Below are positions 12,359 to 24,011 of a stretch of DNA of 64,000 nt, one piece after another. How positions within the stretch are numbered: the first letter of the stretch is position 1; every line of letters begins with the position of its first letter. The stretch is from Thalassia testudinum (lineage: Eukaryota; Streptophyta; Magnoliopsida; Alismatales; Hydrocharitaceae). The notes below the pieces were generated by a model that made no database searches, was not told the origin of the DNA, and saw only the letters and a program-made list of their open reading frames with translations. Location of the stretch: contig JAZHRO010000063.1 in the NCBI GenBank assembly GCA_037157565.1, positions 152,198,501 through 152,262,500 on the forward strand, in the 5' to 3' direction. Made by a program: the position numbers and the translations under genes.

Positions 12359-12884
12359 TTTGAATCATTTCTAGAAGATGCCCTTCACACCCAAATTTTG
12401 AAAAAGCCACATCTTCCATCATAGAGCCATAACTTTCCAAAATCCGATCGCAACCCCAACTCGCCAAATCAATTTCTTCTCTAATTCACCTCTCTCTGAT
12501 CCGATTGCATATGATTCACCTCCAACTTTTGATCAGGAATTGGACATTAATCAAACCAATAACCACAGCTTATCCTTCTCTGATCTCACTAGTAGGGTTC
12601 CTACATTCTCCGTAGTTCCATTTTCAGTTAAGGACCCCTACTCTGATCAGGCTGAACCGATTCAGCCAAACTCTAGATTATCACTTCCACATCTTTCCAA
12701 GCTACAAAGTATCTGGTGGACTCCAGACCTATTGATTCGCATCTATCAACCCACCAAACTGATTGGGTTTGGTCTGCATCATCAGCCTGTTGATCTGAAC
12801 AAGCACCTGGTTGGACCAACTAGGCTACCCATCAAGGTGCTTGTTCTACATAATTCCTCTGATTTGACCACCCCTTCTCCTTGA
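12359..12884 (+). pseudogene. A ORF1, second part (C-terminus)
   Basis: Continues A's ORF1 after B. The frame from before B stays open for about 25 codons to a stop near 12420, then reading shifts to another frame (from about 12510), which encodes SQ-, P- and L-rich sequence ending with IGFGLHHQPVDLNKHLV near 12769-12819. This resembles the GVGLHHNLVHICGPLL C-terminal motif of G and B. It ends at a TGA at 12882-12884. Same unknown function as the first part; broken by B, stops and a frameshift. Confidence 0.6.
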
Positions 12885-13141
12885 CCACCTTCTGCTTGGC
12901 TAAAGACATTGAATTTAGAACTTAATGGGAGGCAACCCGTCATTCCAGAAACCCAGGACCCTTCTAATCATCTCTTAAGCTACACTCCTATTGCACTTTT
13001 TGGTCCAACTTTTAAACAGCCGACTCCACCTTTGGTACTTGTATCAAAGCTTGAAATCGTCCACCAACAATCATTCGGACCCATTCACCCCCCCTTTGAC
13101 CCTGTTCTAATCCTTGAATCAAGCTAAATTCATACCCTCTT
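12885..13141 (+). other. A 3'UTR, proximal part
   Basis: Contains GGGAGGCAACCCGTCATTC (12927-12945), nearly identical to 49861-49879 after the J/K integrase, and the CAGCCGACT(C/T)CACCT stretch shared with about 49954. Thus A and the K family share their 3'UTR although the coding regions differ. Confidence 0.7.
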
Positions 13142-13182
13142 GGTTTACAATGAGGACATTGTAAACCTTAGGCATGGGGGGT
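13142..13182 (+). other. A internal hairpin plus second polypurine motif
   Basis: A perfect 11-bp inverted repeat, GGTTTACAATG and CATTGTAAACC around the loop AGGA (13142-13167), is followed at once by TTAGGCATGGGGGGTGTT. It is the best-preserved copy of the module in the window. Confidence 0.8.
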
Positions 13183-13885
13183 GTTAAAGTGCAAATCAAA
13201 TGGAAATTCAATTCTCTAAGGGGTTCTCACAAAAAAAATACATATTTTCAAAAAAAAAAAAGGAGAAAGGGAGGAAAATTTTGAGAAATAATTGAAAATC
13301 TTTCTTGAGGAAGAAAAGAGAAGGAAATTCAAAATGTCAAAAAAAAGCAAAAATTGAGAAAAAAAATCTATAGTCATAGCAAGTGATTATGGGATTTATT
13401 TAAGTTCTAGACCAAATCAAAACAAAAGCTAAGTCATGAAATACTAGAGACAAGGAGATTAGTAAGAGTGCTAATCTTAGGCCTCTTGGGCTTATTTTAG
13501 TGCTTAAACATTCATGTATCCGTCAAGATCTGGATTAATCCTCAAAAGGTTGAGGAAAGTGTGAAACTGATATAGTAGGTCTAAGGCCTATAGATTATTC
13601 GGCCCCGTTGCCTACCCTTTGGTTTGCAGGACTTGGTAACCTAAGCACCCAAAATCACACACCAATCTGGTTCAGTGTGCTTAACGAAGAAATCATGCCA
13701 AAAGTATTCTATTATGAAAAGCTATCTCGAAGATCTAGCTTAGGAGTGGCTCGAAGACACAAGTTGATTGGACGAGTTCACGACGTAGAGAGTTGGGAAA
13801 TTTCCCTCAAAGATACGTATTAACATATCGTCTCCTCAGTGCTTGTCTCCTAGGATATCTAAATATCCTACCGAGTGCATGTAAG
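13183..13885 (+). other. A 3'UTR, A-rich and conserved part
   Basis: An A-rich tract with poly-A runs (13228-13375) carries no credible ORF. From about 13400 it is collinear with 50300-50795 of the J/K composite: AGTTCTAGACCAAATCAA, GGCCTC(T/C)TGGGCT, TAACCTAAGCACCC and the near-palindrome AGGATATCTAAATATCCT (13853-13870). The same order is present on the minus strand of F. M is inserted at its end. Confidence 0.65.
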
Positions 13886-15667
13886 TGATATGTCCACTTT
13901 AGGGACTAATTTAGTGCCTAAGTACATTGTTATGAGACAAAAATTCAATTTAGAGCACGCTTTACATTGATAAAATATTTAAGCGCATATGTTGACATTC
14001 ATGCAATTTTATGGAAATACATTGCATACGTATATGCATTGACTAATCATATATTGCAAATACTTATTCTTCATTTGGGAATATTGGAATGCCATATTCA
14101 CATGAATGAAAAAGTTAAGGAAGTAGATGATTGGGAATCAATTAGATGCAAAGGAATCACATGCAGGATTTTATGAGATTACTCTTATTGCTTTCCTTAT
14201 TCTTCCCCTCAAAACTCTCTCTCTCATTTTTTGAATTCTTTATATGACAAGAGAGGAGGACAGCCAAGAAAATCACTCTCTCATGGAGAGGACCTCCCTC
14301 TCTCTCTCTCCCTCAACACTGCACTTCCACCATTGCATCTCACCCACATCCTCCCCAACTCCATCACCGCGGTCGGTGGTGACAGCGCTGACGCCATCAC
14401 TGTGCTCCACCTCCTTACTGTGACTTCGCACTCCTCACCTTGAGTTCATCACTGCGCTCCTCCCATTAACCACCATGCTACCATGCTTCACCACCGTGCA
14501 ACATCCACAACCGTGCCTCCTCCAGGGACCACCACGACCACCAACAATGCAACACAACTGCGAGTCACCTTCGTATTCTCTTCCTCGCCATCGCCTCCAA
14601 CAGGCACCATCAAAGCCACCATCACACTCGTGCTCAACCATCCTTATGTGAGTGCCCTTGTGCACTATGCCATCCACGCAACAGTAGCCCCGCGCACGCA
14701 CAAGCATGCAGCCTCAATGCGTCCTCCGTGCGTGCGCATGCACGCTCGCACCCACAGCCATAGCAGCCGACCTCCCCCTCCTCTTCTTCTCTGAACACAG
14801 TTCATTTTCTCTAATCGAAGGAACCCATCTCCGTCGACCACCCCCTTCCACGCAGCTGCCAACGTCCATAGTCGTTCTCCACGCCATCAACTTCCCCACA
14901 CTCGACATGCCACCACGAGTACAGCCACACCCTCAGAACCACCAATGGCCATCCACGTGTGTGCGTGCCAAGCTCACCACCGGCGAGCATCTTCCCTCCT
15001 ACCGGCGAGCTCTGGCCGTCTCCATCGACACCACAACTGCCATCGCAAAGCCCTCCACGTGCTCGATCTCCTCTGAGCTTCCCACGACCAGCCATACACT
15101 CTTCTTCACGCGCACACAAGGGGAACGAATCCCCTGCTTTGGGTCACAATAATATTTACATTCAATGCCATTATGGGAATCATGATTTCTTGATTTTTGA
15201 TTAATTTATTCAGGTAAAATTGTAGCAACACCCTTGCATTCTTGCATTATTATTCAACTCTTTCAGATCACCATGATTACAGGAAATTCTGATTCAGAAT
15301 TGCACTCGAGTACATATACAATTGAAAATTACGTGACTTGTCACTACACATACACTGTTTGCCCATTTGGAGCTTTGATTTCTTATGTGAAATTTACATA
15401 AATAGCCCTTGATTTCTCTATAAATTGGAGATTCACATTCAAAGTAGCGTATCGATTGATTGATTTGATTTGATGAATACTTCTGTGAACATGATTGCTA
15501 CATACCCATGAATTTATTACAGTCATTTATCCATGTGGATACGACCTAATCCACCATGGTTAGTTTTACTGATAAATATTTTTGATCTAGGATTTTTTCA
15601 CCACATGATTTAACTACGACGACGTATTTTTCTGATGCATCATCTTCCAAGCGAAATCTCTCGATCA
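13886..15667 (+). mobile_element. Solo LTR M, TSD GTAAG
   Basis: A 1782-bp sequence starting TGATATGTCC and ending TCTCTCGATCA lies between identical duplications GTAAG (13881-13885 and 15668-15672), in the middle of a 3'UTR that is continuous in the J/K composite. Its end (GGATACGACC near 15539, then TTTTTC-CACCACAT and ACGACGACGTA) resembles the end of the F LTR read on the minus strand, so it is a Tat-type LTR in plus orientation. The C- and GC-rich stretch 14280-15130 gives several overlapping short ORFs with no recognisable protein. No internal domain remains: solo LTR. Confidence 0.88.
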
Positions 15668-15691
15668 GTAAGCACCTTGTGTTATTTTAGG

Positions 15692-15850
15692 TGCCATGGA
15701 CAGGATTATCCCGAAATGTCGATTGCCAGGGCCTAAATTTAGCTATAGAATGCCATGGGCGGCACTATCCCGAAGTGTCAAAAGCTAGGGTTTTGGGGGT
15801 TGCCATGGGTGGTGCCATCCCGAAGAATCAAAAGCCAGGGACCCCTCGAG
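15692..15850 (+). repeat. A 3'UTR triplicated CCATGGG motif
   Basis: Three imperfect copies, about 50-65 bases apart, of a motif resembling TGCCATGGGCGG, then TATCCCGAA, then TGTC-AA and GCCAGGG. The same three-copy module is in J/K (50808-50965) and on the minus strand of F (22970-23160). It lies between the internal PPT and the 3' PPT. Possibly a structured RNA signal; function unknown. Confidence 0.7.
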
Positions 15851-16248
15851 GATTGATGGTAGGGACAAGGATCTGATATAGACCATGTTTAAGGCTAATC
15901 TGAGGGTAGATTTTAGGGAAATCTAAGAAGAAAAAGAGATAAAAACTCTCCAAATGAAAAATCCTTCTTCTCACTCTTACAAAAATGCATTGGCAAAGTG
16001 AACCTGGACTTACTACATCTAACGCACAGGTGCTTTGATTGTTGGTTCAACGAACCTCTGGCAGTTTTTGTGGGCCTTAGAAATCTTTGCGACAGACTCA
16101 AGCTGAAGCTGGTTAGGTCTGGATCTTGGTTGATACTTGAGTACCTTTAGGCCTATTGTTAGCATTCTGACCTAATTTCTAGAGAGTGCACAAATCATGC
16201 ATCTAAATATTAACAACATAGTATAGAGATCAAGTTTTTTCCATAGGA
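15851..16248 (+). other. A 3'UTR, distal part
   Basis: Non-coding. Collinear with 50966-51345, including GATATAGACC(A/G)TGTT and the GTGGGCCTTAGAAA(T/C)CTTTGC stretch (16070 onward). I see no gene. Confidence 0.6.
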
Positions 16249-16285
16249 TTTTGCTAGGGACTAGAAAAATTTAGGCATGGGGGTA
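16249..16285 (+). other. A 3' polypurine tract with imperfect hairpin
   Basis: TTTTGCTAG, loop GGA, CTAGAAAAA, then TTTAGGCATGGGGGTA, ending directly at the LTR start (16286). The right arm has one change from the F and G hairpin. Confidence 0.82.
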
Positions 16286-18445
16286 TGATGGTAATTCCAT
16301 CATTAGCCATAACTAGCTTAAATTAGTGAAAATCAAGTGACAAATGCTCCTACATAGTCGCTTGAGAGCCATAATTCCATGCAAAACCATTCTGAGAAGA
16401 AAATAGTAAAACAAGGTTAATTCTGCAATTTTAACATCATATCATGAATGAAGAGTAACCACAAGGTTTCCCAAGGGTTAATTGAAGGACAATTGAGCAT
16501 AAAGTCCTAAGACTGGGTTCACACAGACAGAAACAGAGTTTCACATGTTTCAAGAACCAAATTAGAACACAAAACCCTAATTTCAGACCCGATTAATTTG
16601 AAGAGGTTTTGGTCAAGATAAAATTCATCTAGACCTCCTAACATTCATATAAAAATGTTCTGAGAGGTTTGGTACCCATATTTTGACCATCCGAACCTAT
16701 TTTGACCTTGAACAGAGTCGCAGATGGGATTTTTCCCTAATTTGGGTCTTTATGCAAATTGCCTAGTCAAATGTGGTCAAAACTGAAATCCAACTTCACC
16801 ATTAGATTCTTTGGGTTTAAATTAGGTTTGTACTAAAATTTGGGCCCAATCAGAGTCTATCTTGATCTAGTTTACATTTCAGTCCATTAAATCTCTATTT
16901 TTCTTAATTGGAGCACTAAGTTTTGAAATTCCTTACGTTCAGGCCCCTAACTTCTCATCTTTCTTTCAAAAAGCCCCCTAGTACCATTGTTGGTGTGAAA
17001 TCTCTGCATCTAACCTTCAAACAAGGAAATCTCCTTGATTCTTCAACCAAATCCTTCCAAAATTGGAAGGAACAATCTTCAGGAGATCCTCTTTTGATTG
17101 AACCACCTCATGATCCCTGGTTTGCACCATAGAGCTCGTGCAAACTCCATGAAATCAAGGATTCTTCTTCCTGATTTCTTGATCCAATCAAGCTCTTTTC
17201 CTCATCTAGAGATTGATTTGAAGCCCTATAAAAGCTCCCCTACGCAGGACCATCCTTTCTAGCTCAGTTTTTGTCATACTTCTTCAAATTCTTCTCTCTC
17301 TAGCCACCTCCGCCATAGCTCTGATGAACTCCTTCTCCAGCCTCTTCACCCTCTACCACATACCATAGGCAGAGGGAAACTCCTTATCTCCTTTCACTTG
17401 TTGTAATACTAGCAAAGGCTCTTAAATCCCCACTTCCTCGTCATTTTCTCCCACCAGAGGATTCCCCTTCTTCGATGTTGGCCAATCATAGCTGGTGCCA
17501 TCTCGCCCCCCTTCATCCTTAAATTAGCTCCCAAGCTCTCCCTCTCCTTCTCTAAAATAGGTTTAGCCTCTCATCTCTCTATTTTGATCGACAACTACCT
17601 CTCTTCCCCGTCACCTTCTCCACATCTGGCTTACCTCTGGCATGGTCGCACGCACTACACATGCCACCAAACACCCCACCACTTCCACCCACACCTCCCA
17701 CACATTCTAGAGATCAAAATCCCTAAGGTTATTGGAGCTCTAGACCTCTGGAACCATCGCCTGAACTCAACCACTCACAGTCACCTCCGCTGTCATCATC
17801 TGGCCACCTCACACTCTCTTGCACTAAAAGAACACCATCATCACTTTCGCCTCTTCACAGCGAGTCTTTTGAGCACTTCTGATAGGGTCGAGAGGTCATT
17901 TTCATGTTTCAAGGACTTCATTGGAGCTCCACCATCGCCGCTATCTTCTCTGACAACGATAGCCCTTCTCCAATCGACTTCGACCTTGCTATCACCTCCT
18001 ACAGTAGCGACTTGACCCAGCAGAACCCTTCAGGACTCCAACTGACCACAAATGCAAACGTAGCATCATGAATTAGAGCTGCAATCCACCTGTAGTAGTG
18101 CATGAAGGAAGCTCTTCCTTTAGTCCCACATTAGGGAAGAAACAACTCGTGAAGACATAATACGCAAAGCTATTGTAGCCTCGTTGCCTCAACACACACC
18201 AAGGGTGAGGTCCCCACACGCACACCCATTGCACATGCTTCACATGCGCTGGTCCATGTGCCCTCGCCTGCACTCATGCCTTGCGAGTTTGGGCAATGGA
18301 TCCATTTATTTGGATACCCGAGTGTGACATAATCTGAGGAAGAAAGAAGCTAAGGAGGAGGGGGGAGGATTTGCCTTAGGATCCTCATCCTCAGGGTACG
18401 TGTTAAAGAGAGCATTAACACTTAGCTTCTGAGGAAGAAGGCTTC
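16286..18445 (+). repeat. A 3' LTR, first part (before C)
   Basis: Starts TGATGGTAATTCCATCATTA, a short inverted repeat also seen at the K LTR start (51388). TATA box CTATAAAAG near 17226. It continues at 38408 after removal of C; total about 2649 bp, close to K's 2654 bp. Ends with the C target site GCTTC (18441-18445). Confidence 0.88.
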
Positions 18446-20800
18446 TGATAGCGAGAAAGGCACGATTTGAAATTAGCATTTTTAAGTTGTTGTAACACGC
18501 CAATTCACAATCTCTTTTACAATTTATAAACCTAGATAGCGGTGGTACCTAGGGTCGTCCAAGGAGGCATGAATGCACTTTGAATACTCTCGCTTGACAA
18601 TAAGGAAATCAACTTTCTTTTTGGATTTTTGAATATAAGATTATTTTTGGATTTTCAAGTAACGAGCAATTATGAATTGGAAAGCAGGAAAAAGACTACA
18701 CCTAACTTGCTAAAACTGAAACCTAAGTGACAAGCAATTCTACTCTCTAAGCTCACCCTAGGTACATGAAGACTTAAGGTAATTAGAGAGAGAGTGTGAG
18801 TGCACTATGGTAAAAGTAATAAAATGCAAGAAAAAGTAAGCAAAATTGCAAAGAAAGCAACTTTAATTAAGGAGAAATTTGTTTTACAAAAAGACAAGTA
18901 GAGGAATGCTTCTACTCAAAAAAAATAAAATACAAAAAGTAAAACACAAATCCTCCTGGTGATGTTGGTGAAGAAGAGAAGCTTCTTGCTCCAAGCTTAG
19001 CTACTCCTGTGCTTGAAAAGTTCTCCTCCTTCCTGGAAAAGCTCCTTCAAGTTGGTGAGATCCTCCTCCTGGCAAGCCCTAGATGGGTGTGCCCTTTCTT
19101 GTCCAAGTGTGAAAGATTTCTACCCACAAGAATTCCTCCTAGGGTGGGCATGCACCACCCTCAAGAACCTCCTCCTAGATGTCCTCCTTTCCTGGCTGGT
19201 CCTCTGGCTGGTGGGGGCACAAGAGAGAAGGGAAGAAGGGGAAGGCACCAAGGGGACAGAGTGTCCCTTAATCTTCTTCTTCTCCTTCTTCTCTTGGGCA
19301 TCTATGGTGGGTAGAATAAGGTGGAATTAATGAAGCCAAAGGTATCTTTATGGTGGTGGTTAAAGGGGGTATATATAGGAAGGGATGGGGGTAGTTGGTG
19401 TGGAATAAGAGGGAAAGCTAGGATGAATTTTGGGTGGTGGTTAAGTGATCTAAGGAGTAGAAAAGGTGACGCCAAATGAAAGGGTTTAAAGGAGGCGTAG
19501 GTGGCTTTAGGATGGATGGTTAGGATGGGTTTCTAGGGTGGTTAATTGATCCTAAGGCCAACATAAGTTGGCGCCAATTGTAGGGTTTCCAAGGTGGGTA
19601 GTTGAGGGTTGGAGAGACATTTCAAGTTGGCATCAAAAGTGATCTTCTAGAAGGGGTCCTAGGTGGTGCCAACATTGAAGAGTGGAGATGGTTTAAGAGG
19701 TGAGATGTAGGGCTAGGATGAGGGTTTATTTTGGCACCAAAATGGGGATGGTAGTTAGGTGTTTTTGGCACCAAAATTAAGGTGTCTTTTGGTGGTGTTA
19801 GTGGGGTGAAGAGGTGCTTATGTTGGTGACAAAAGAGGAGTGGACTAGGTGTAGGTGGGTAGCTTATTTGGTGGACTAGTTAGGTGGTGAGGTGGAGTTA
19901 GGTTGTAGGTGGTGGACGGCCAAGGGGAGCTCAAGTGTAGCTAAGCTAAGATATCTAAGCTAGCTTAGCTAGTAAATGGGTAAAGGAGGAGGTAGGATGG
20001 AGCTAGGGTTTATGGAAGTGGAGCTGAGGAAGAACTGTCTAGAGCTGAAGGTATAGGATCTGTAGGGCACAAGCATACTAGAAGGGGAGATGAATAGTGC
20101 GGTATATAAAAAATTACGAGAATAATCAAACCACAAAAAGCACACGAGATGTATAGTGGTTCCCCTCACGTGGGTAGTCCACTACCTAAGTCTACCGACT
20201 TAGGATTTTTTAACCCAATTCCCTCAACCCGGAGGGAATCAATTTACTAATAACCTGAGGTAATTAAAGGGTTACCTCAACCCAATTACAAGATGACAAA
20301 ATGAAATAAAGATTACAGGTATAAGCAAGATACAAATAAAATCTTACAACTAATTCCTAAGTCTCCAACAAGTGCATTTCTTAATAGATGATATATAAAT
20401 TCTAACTAGAATGAAAAAGCAAAAATAGATAATTTACTAAGAATACAATCATCGTAGGAACTTGTTGCAACCAGAGAATAGCCTTGTGAAGAGAGTAACA
20501 AGACAAGCTCCTTTGTAGCTAGAAAATTGGAAAAAGAAGGTGTATGCAAAGAGAATATTTTTAGCTCATTGGTTATGTGCAAATGATACTCAAGGAGTGT
20601 ATATATAGGCCACTAAACACCTCCCCTACGAATACTAGCCGTTGGGGGCAAAAAGGGAACTGTAGGATTAAGATTAATTATAAAATAGCCGTTCAGATTA
20701 GGCACAACAGTTAGTTGGTACCGGTAATAAACTTTTGGTACTGGTACTGACTGCCTCTAGTCAATTCAATAGTTCTTGGGGTACCAGTACTGATCACTGC

Positions 20801-22597
20801 TGACGAGTCGATTCTTCCCTTTCAAAGTCATTTGTCACATAAAATGACGCGTCGTTTGTAGTTCTATGTGGTGGAAAAATCGACTAATCAACAATTAATA
20901 TAACCACTTAATTAGGAGCGGGTCGTATCCATAGGGAGGCAATGGCCTATCTAAACTCGCAAGGGTCAAAAACCCATGTTCACTATTAATTTAGTCAGGA
21001 AACCGAATCAAAATCACTTTTAGATTAGGTAAACAATAAGTGCTAATGCTAAAATAGGAATTTTGAACAACTAAAGGGTATATTTTGCAATGTGGCTCAA
21101 TAAAATAATAATAAAAGTTCACAATGGCACTGAATGTAAATATTAATAGTAGATTTACTGTAGCAAATTAGGGGAAATTCTTCCCCTTGTCCGTGCACAA
21201 GGAAGAGGCCGCGATTGAAGGCAAGAAGCTCACCTGAGGTTGAGTGAGTCAAGGGCTATTCGATGGTGGTGGTCTCGTGGCCAACAGTGGTCAGATGTGG
21301 CAGCGACGAGGAGAGGAGCGGCGGCAGTCGGCGATGGTTGCAGCTCTCTGCTGCTGCTGGAGACGGAGAGGAGGCATGTGCGCTGAAGGGCTTCACACGG
21401 ATGGAGGTGGTGGACGCGTAGGCTGTGCGGGCGCGTACAGGCACTACTGAGCTTGGCCGCAGCTGCTGCTACTGCGCACTGCAGGCCGCACGTGGGGAGG
21501 GGGCAGTGGCGGTGGCTGTGGTTGCAGCTCTTGCATGCGCTGCAGCTAGAGGGCACGCGGTGGGTGCTGCAGGCAGCGGCGTAGCGAGGTGCAAGCGCAC
21601 GCACGGAGGTGCGTGCGAGTTGGAATTGAGCGCACGTGCCTGTGGGTGTGCGGCAGGGGCTGAGGCACACTAACTGGATGTGCGGGTGGCGGCTGAGGTG
21701 CAGGAGGAGAAGGTGCACTGAGCTGTTGCAGGAGATGCAGCACACGGTTGGGCAGCGCTGCAGCTGGTGTGTGTGCACGCGGATGGCCGCGCGTGGTGCA
21801 CGTGGAACAGTGACCTGGACTATCAGGCACGGTGTGGAGTTGGAGGTGGCTGCTACTGCGTGTGGGGACAGAGGATGGGGGAAGAAAATGAAGGTGTTGC
21901 TGTAGGAGTTTCAGACGTTTGAGAACATTCCCAAACGTCTTAACAGACGGGGCATGAAGTTGCGGCGGCTGCTGTGGTGGATGGTGGTGATGGTGGTGAG
22001 GGTGGTGCATGCTATGGTGCTCACAATAATGCAAACGAGCTCCAGATGGCGGTGTGGCCTGTCACCCCATACACCCACGGTGGTGGAGGCTCGTCGCCAT
22101 GGTTAAGGCCGATGGTGGTGGAGCGGATGGGAGGTCAACTCTCTACACAGTGGTAGGTCGGGGATGGTGGCCTCTGCTTAATGGCATCTCTCCCTTCTCC
22201 TTTTGTAGCCACGGCCACACTGGTTTCAAATTCAAAATGTTGTAGCGTGAATGTGATGCGTAGGAGGAGGCAGAGCCGAAGCTGGAGGAGTTACCTGTGT
22301 AAAGGAGAAAAAGAATAAAAGAATGAAATATTTTGGTTATTTATGCATAAACCCTTAACTTCTATGGTAACTTAAAACAATGCATGCAATGCACCTAATT
22401 GGTTAACTAATTAAATGAATGCAATTCTAAGTTAATTCTAAATGCATTTAAATATGAATGCAATGCATGAATTATGTAATTAAATCAGAAATATGAATTA
22501 ATCTATTTACATCCTAATTTATGCTAAATAAATGTTAGAATTAACTTAATGTCTAGGCACTTAAATACTTAAATAGCCCACAAATATGGGCTAATCA
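20801..22597 (-). repeat. F 3' LTR
   Basis: Pair of 35139-36929. It holds a GC-rich tract (about 21240-22290) in an otherwise AT-rich LTR. Long ORFs here (such as 21230-21778 minus) are low-complexity His/Ser/Cys/Pro sequence and differ in the two LTRs, so I do not call genes. Both copies hold CAGACGT(T/C)TGAGAACATTCCC (21910 onward). Confidence 0.88.
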
Positions 22598-22636
22598 AAT
22601 ACCCCCTACCTAGTTTTTGCTAGTCCCTAGCAAAAT
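22598..22636 (-). other. F 3' polypurine tract with perfect hairpin
   Basis: On the minus strand: arms TTTTGCTAG and CTAGCAAAA around loop GGA (22615-22635), then ACTAGGTAGGGGGTATT up to the LTR. The hairpin is perfect over 9 bp and identical to that of G. Confidence 0.82.
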
Positions 22637-22969
22637 CAAGCAAAACCTAACACTCCAACTAGACTAGCCAGCCCAATCGGTCTTCCTTTAGAAACATATT
22701 AAGTTCAAACTTTTGACCTAAGGTTCCCAAGTAGTTATTAAGTTTAGACTAGGTCGGCTAAAGACGAGTTGCAGGCACAAGTTTCCCTGATTTTTGACTC
22801 TACCCTAAGGTTTATTAATCCTTGAGATTAAAGCATCCGTGCATGTGCGTTGGTCTGAGTTCTTTGAGTTAAAGGAAAAAGGATTTTTTTTTTGAATAAT
22901 ACATATATATTTTTTTGTTTGATTCCTCTAAGTCTAACCTCGAATCAGCTATCAACACGATCTGTGTCG

Positions 22970-23235
22970 GATTCATTGTCCCCATCACCGTACCTCAAAG
23001 GGTGCCTGGCTTTCGATGCTTCGAGATAGCACCACCCATAGCAACTCCAAGAACTCCTGGCAATCAACACTTCGAGATAGTATCGCCCATGGATTTCTAA
23101 AGAGAATTTAGGCCTGTGGCAATCGGTACTTCGAGATAGGGCCGCCCATGGTACCTGAACCGCACAATGCGCTTACATGCCCCCAGTAGGATGAATACCC
23201 TAAGAGACAAGCATCGAGGAGGTAATATGTTATCA
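22970..23235 (-). repeat. F 3'UTR conserved module with triplicated CCATGGG motif
   Basis: Minus strand: ACCTCCTCGATGCTTGTC, a decayed AGGATA-type palindrome, GGGGGCATGTAAGC, then three copies of CCATGGGCGG-CTATCTCGAAG-TCGA-GCCAGG (plus CCTGG and CGCCCATGG near 23004-23151). Order and spacing follow A and J/K although the LTR families are unrelated. Confidence 0.7.
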
Positions 23236-23786
23236 TCGCATCCTCAAGGTGAGTATATATTCCACCTCTCTTGCAGTGGGAATTCTTCCAATCAAATTGT
23301 GTTTTCAAGCCTCTCCTAAGTCAAAACTAAGAGAACCAAATCTTTTTTAAGGAATTAACTTGATTACTTAATTACACCAGACCAAGTGTGTGAAATTTGG
23401 ATGCTTGGGTTACAAGGACCCATAAACCAAAAGGTAGAATAAGACTCCAGGTACTACCCCACCTTTTAACTCAAACCCTAGCTTTTCTTCCTCAACCTCT
23501 TGAGAAATGGTCTGCAACTTAACTCCTACTTAAGTTTTTAAGTCCACAAAGGACCCTAAATGTCTAAAGCTAGTAGCTCATTTAGCTTCTAAAGTTAAAC
23601 CCTAAAACCAACTTAGTCTCACCTAGAGTTCTGATTTTCTTAAGAATGCAGGACCTAGCCAGTTAAGCTCAAATTTTTTTTTTAATTTTATTATTATTAT
23701 TATTATTTTCAATGCAAATGTATGCAATGCAGAATGCTTTAATTAAATGCATGAATGCACTATGCTATGTATATCCCCAAGTACAC

Positions 23787-23825
23787 TCCCCCCATGCCTA
23801 AAATCTACAATGTCCTCATTGCATA
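23787..23825 (-). other. F internal hairpin plus second polypurine motif
   Basis: Minus strand GCAATG-AGGA-CATTGTAG then TTTTAGGCATGGGGGGAG. Lies between ORF1 and the 3'UTR module, as in the other elements. Confidence 0.75.
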
Positions 23826-24011
23826 GAAGGATATTACCTAGGTCAGAAATGGGCCACCATTCTTTTGTTAGCAGCCGAGTAGCCAAAGAATCGGCAAATC
23901 AGGTTCAAGGATCACAGAAATAGGCCCTAAAAATGAGCAAAGTAATGTTGGCCTAGAAAATAGGTAACCTAGGATGTTGGCAAGCTGATGATGAATCTCG
24001 ATAGCAAATGC

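Noticed and set aside
15692..15850. CRISPR-like array
   Set aside because: Only three imperfect copies in a plant retrotransposon 3'UTR; no cas genes, no exact repeats.
21230..21778. A 182-codon minus-strand ORF (and ORFs at 21546-22034, 35594-36407) as a possible captured gene
   Set aside because: Low-complexity His/Ser/Cys/Pro sequence in the GC-rich part of the F LTR. The two LTR copies do not keep the frame, and no domain is recognisable.
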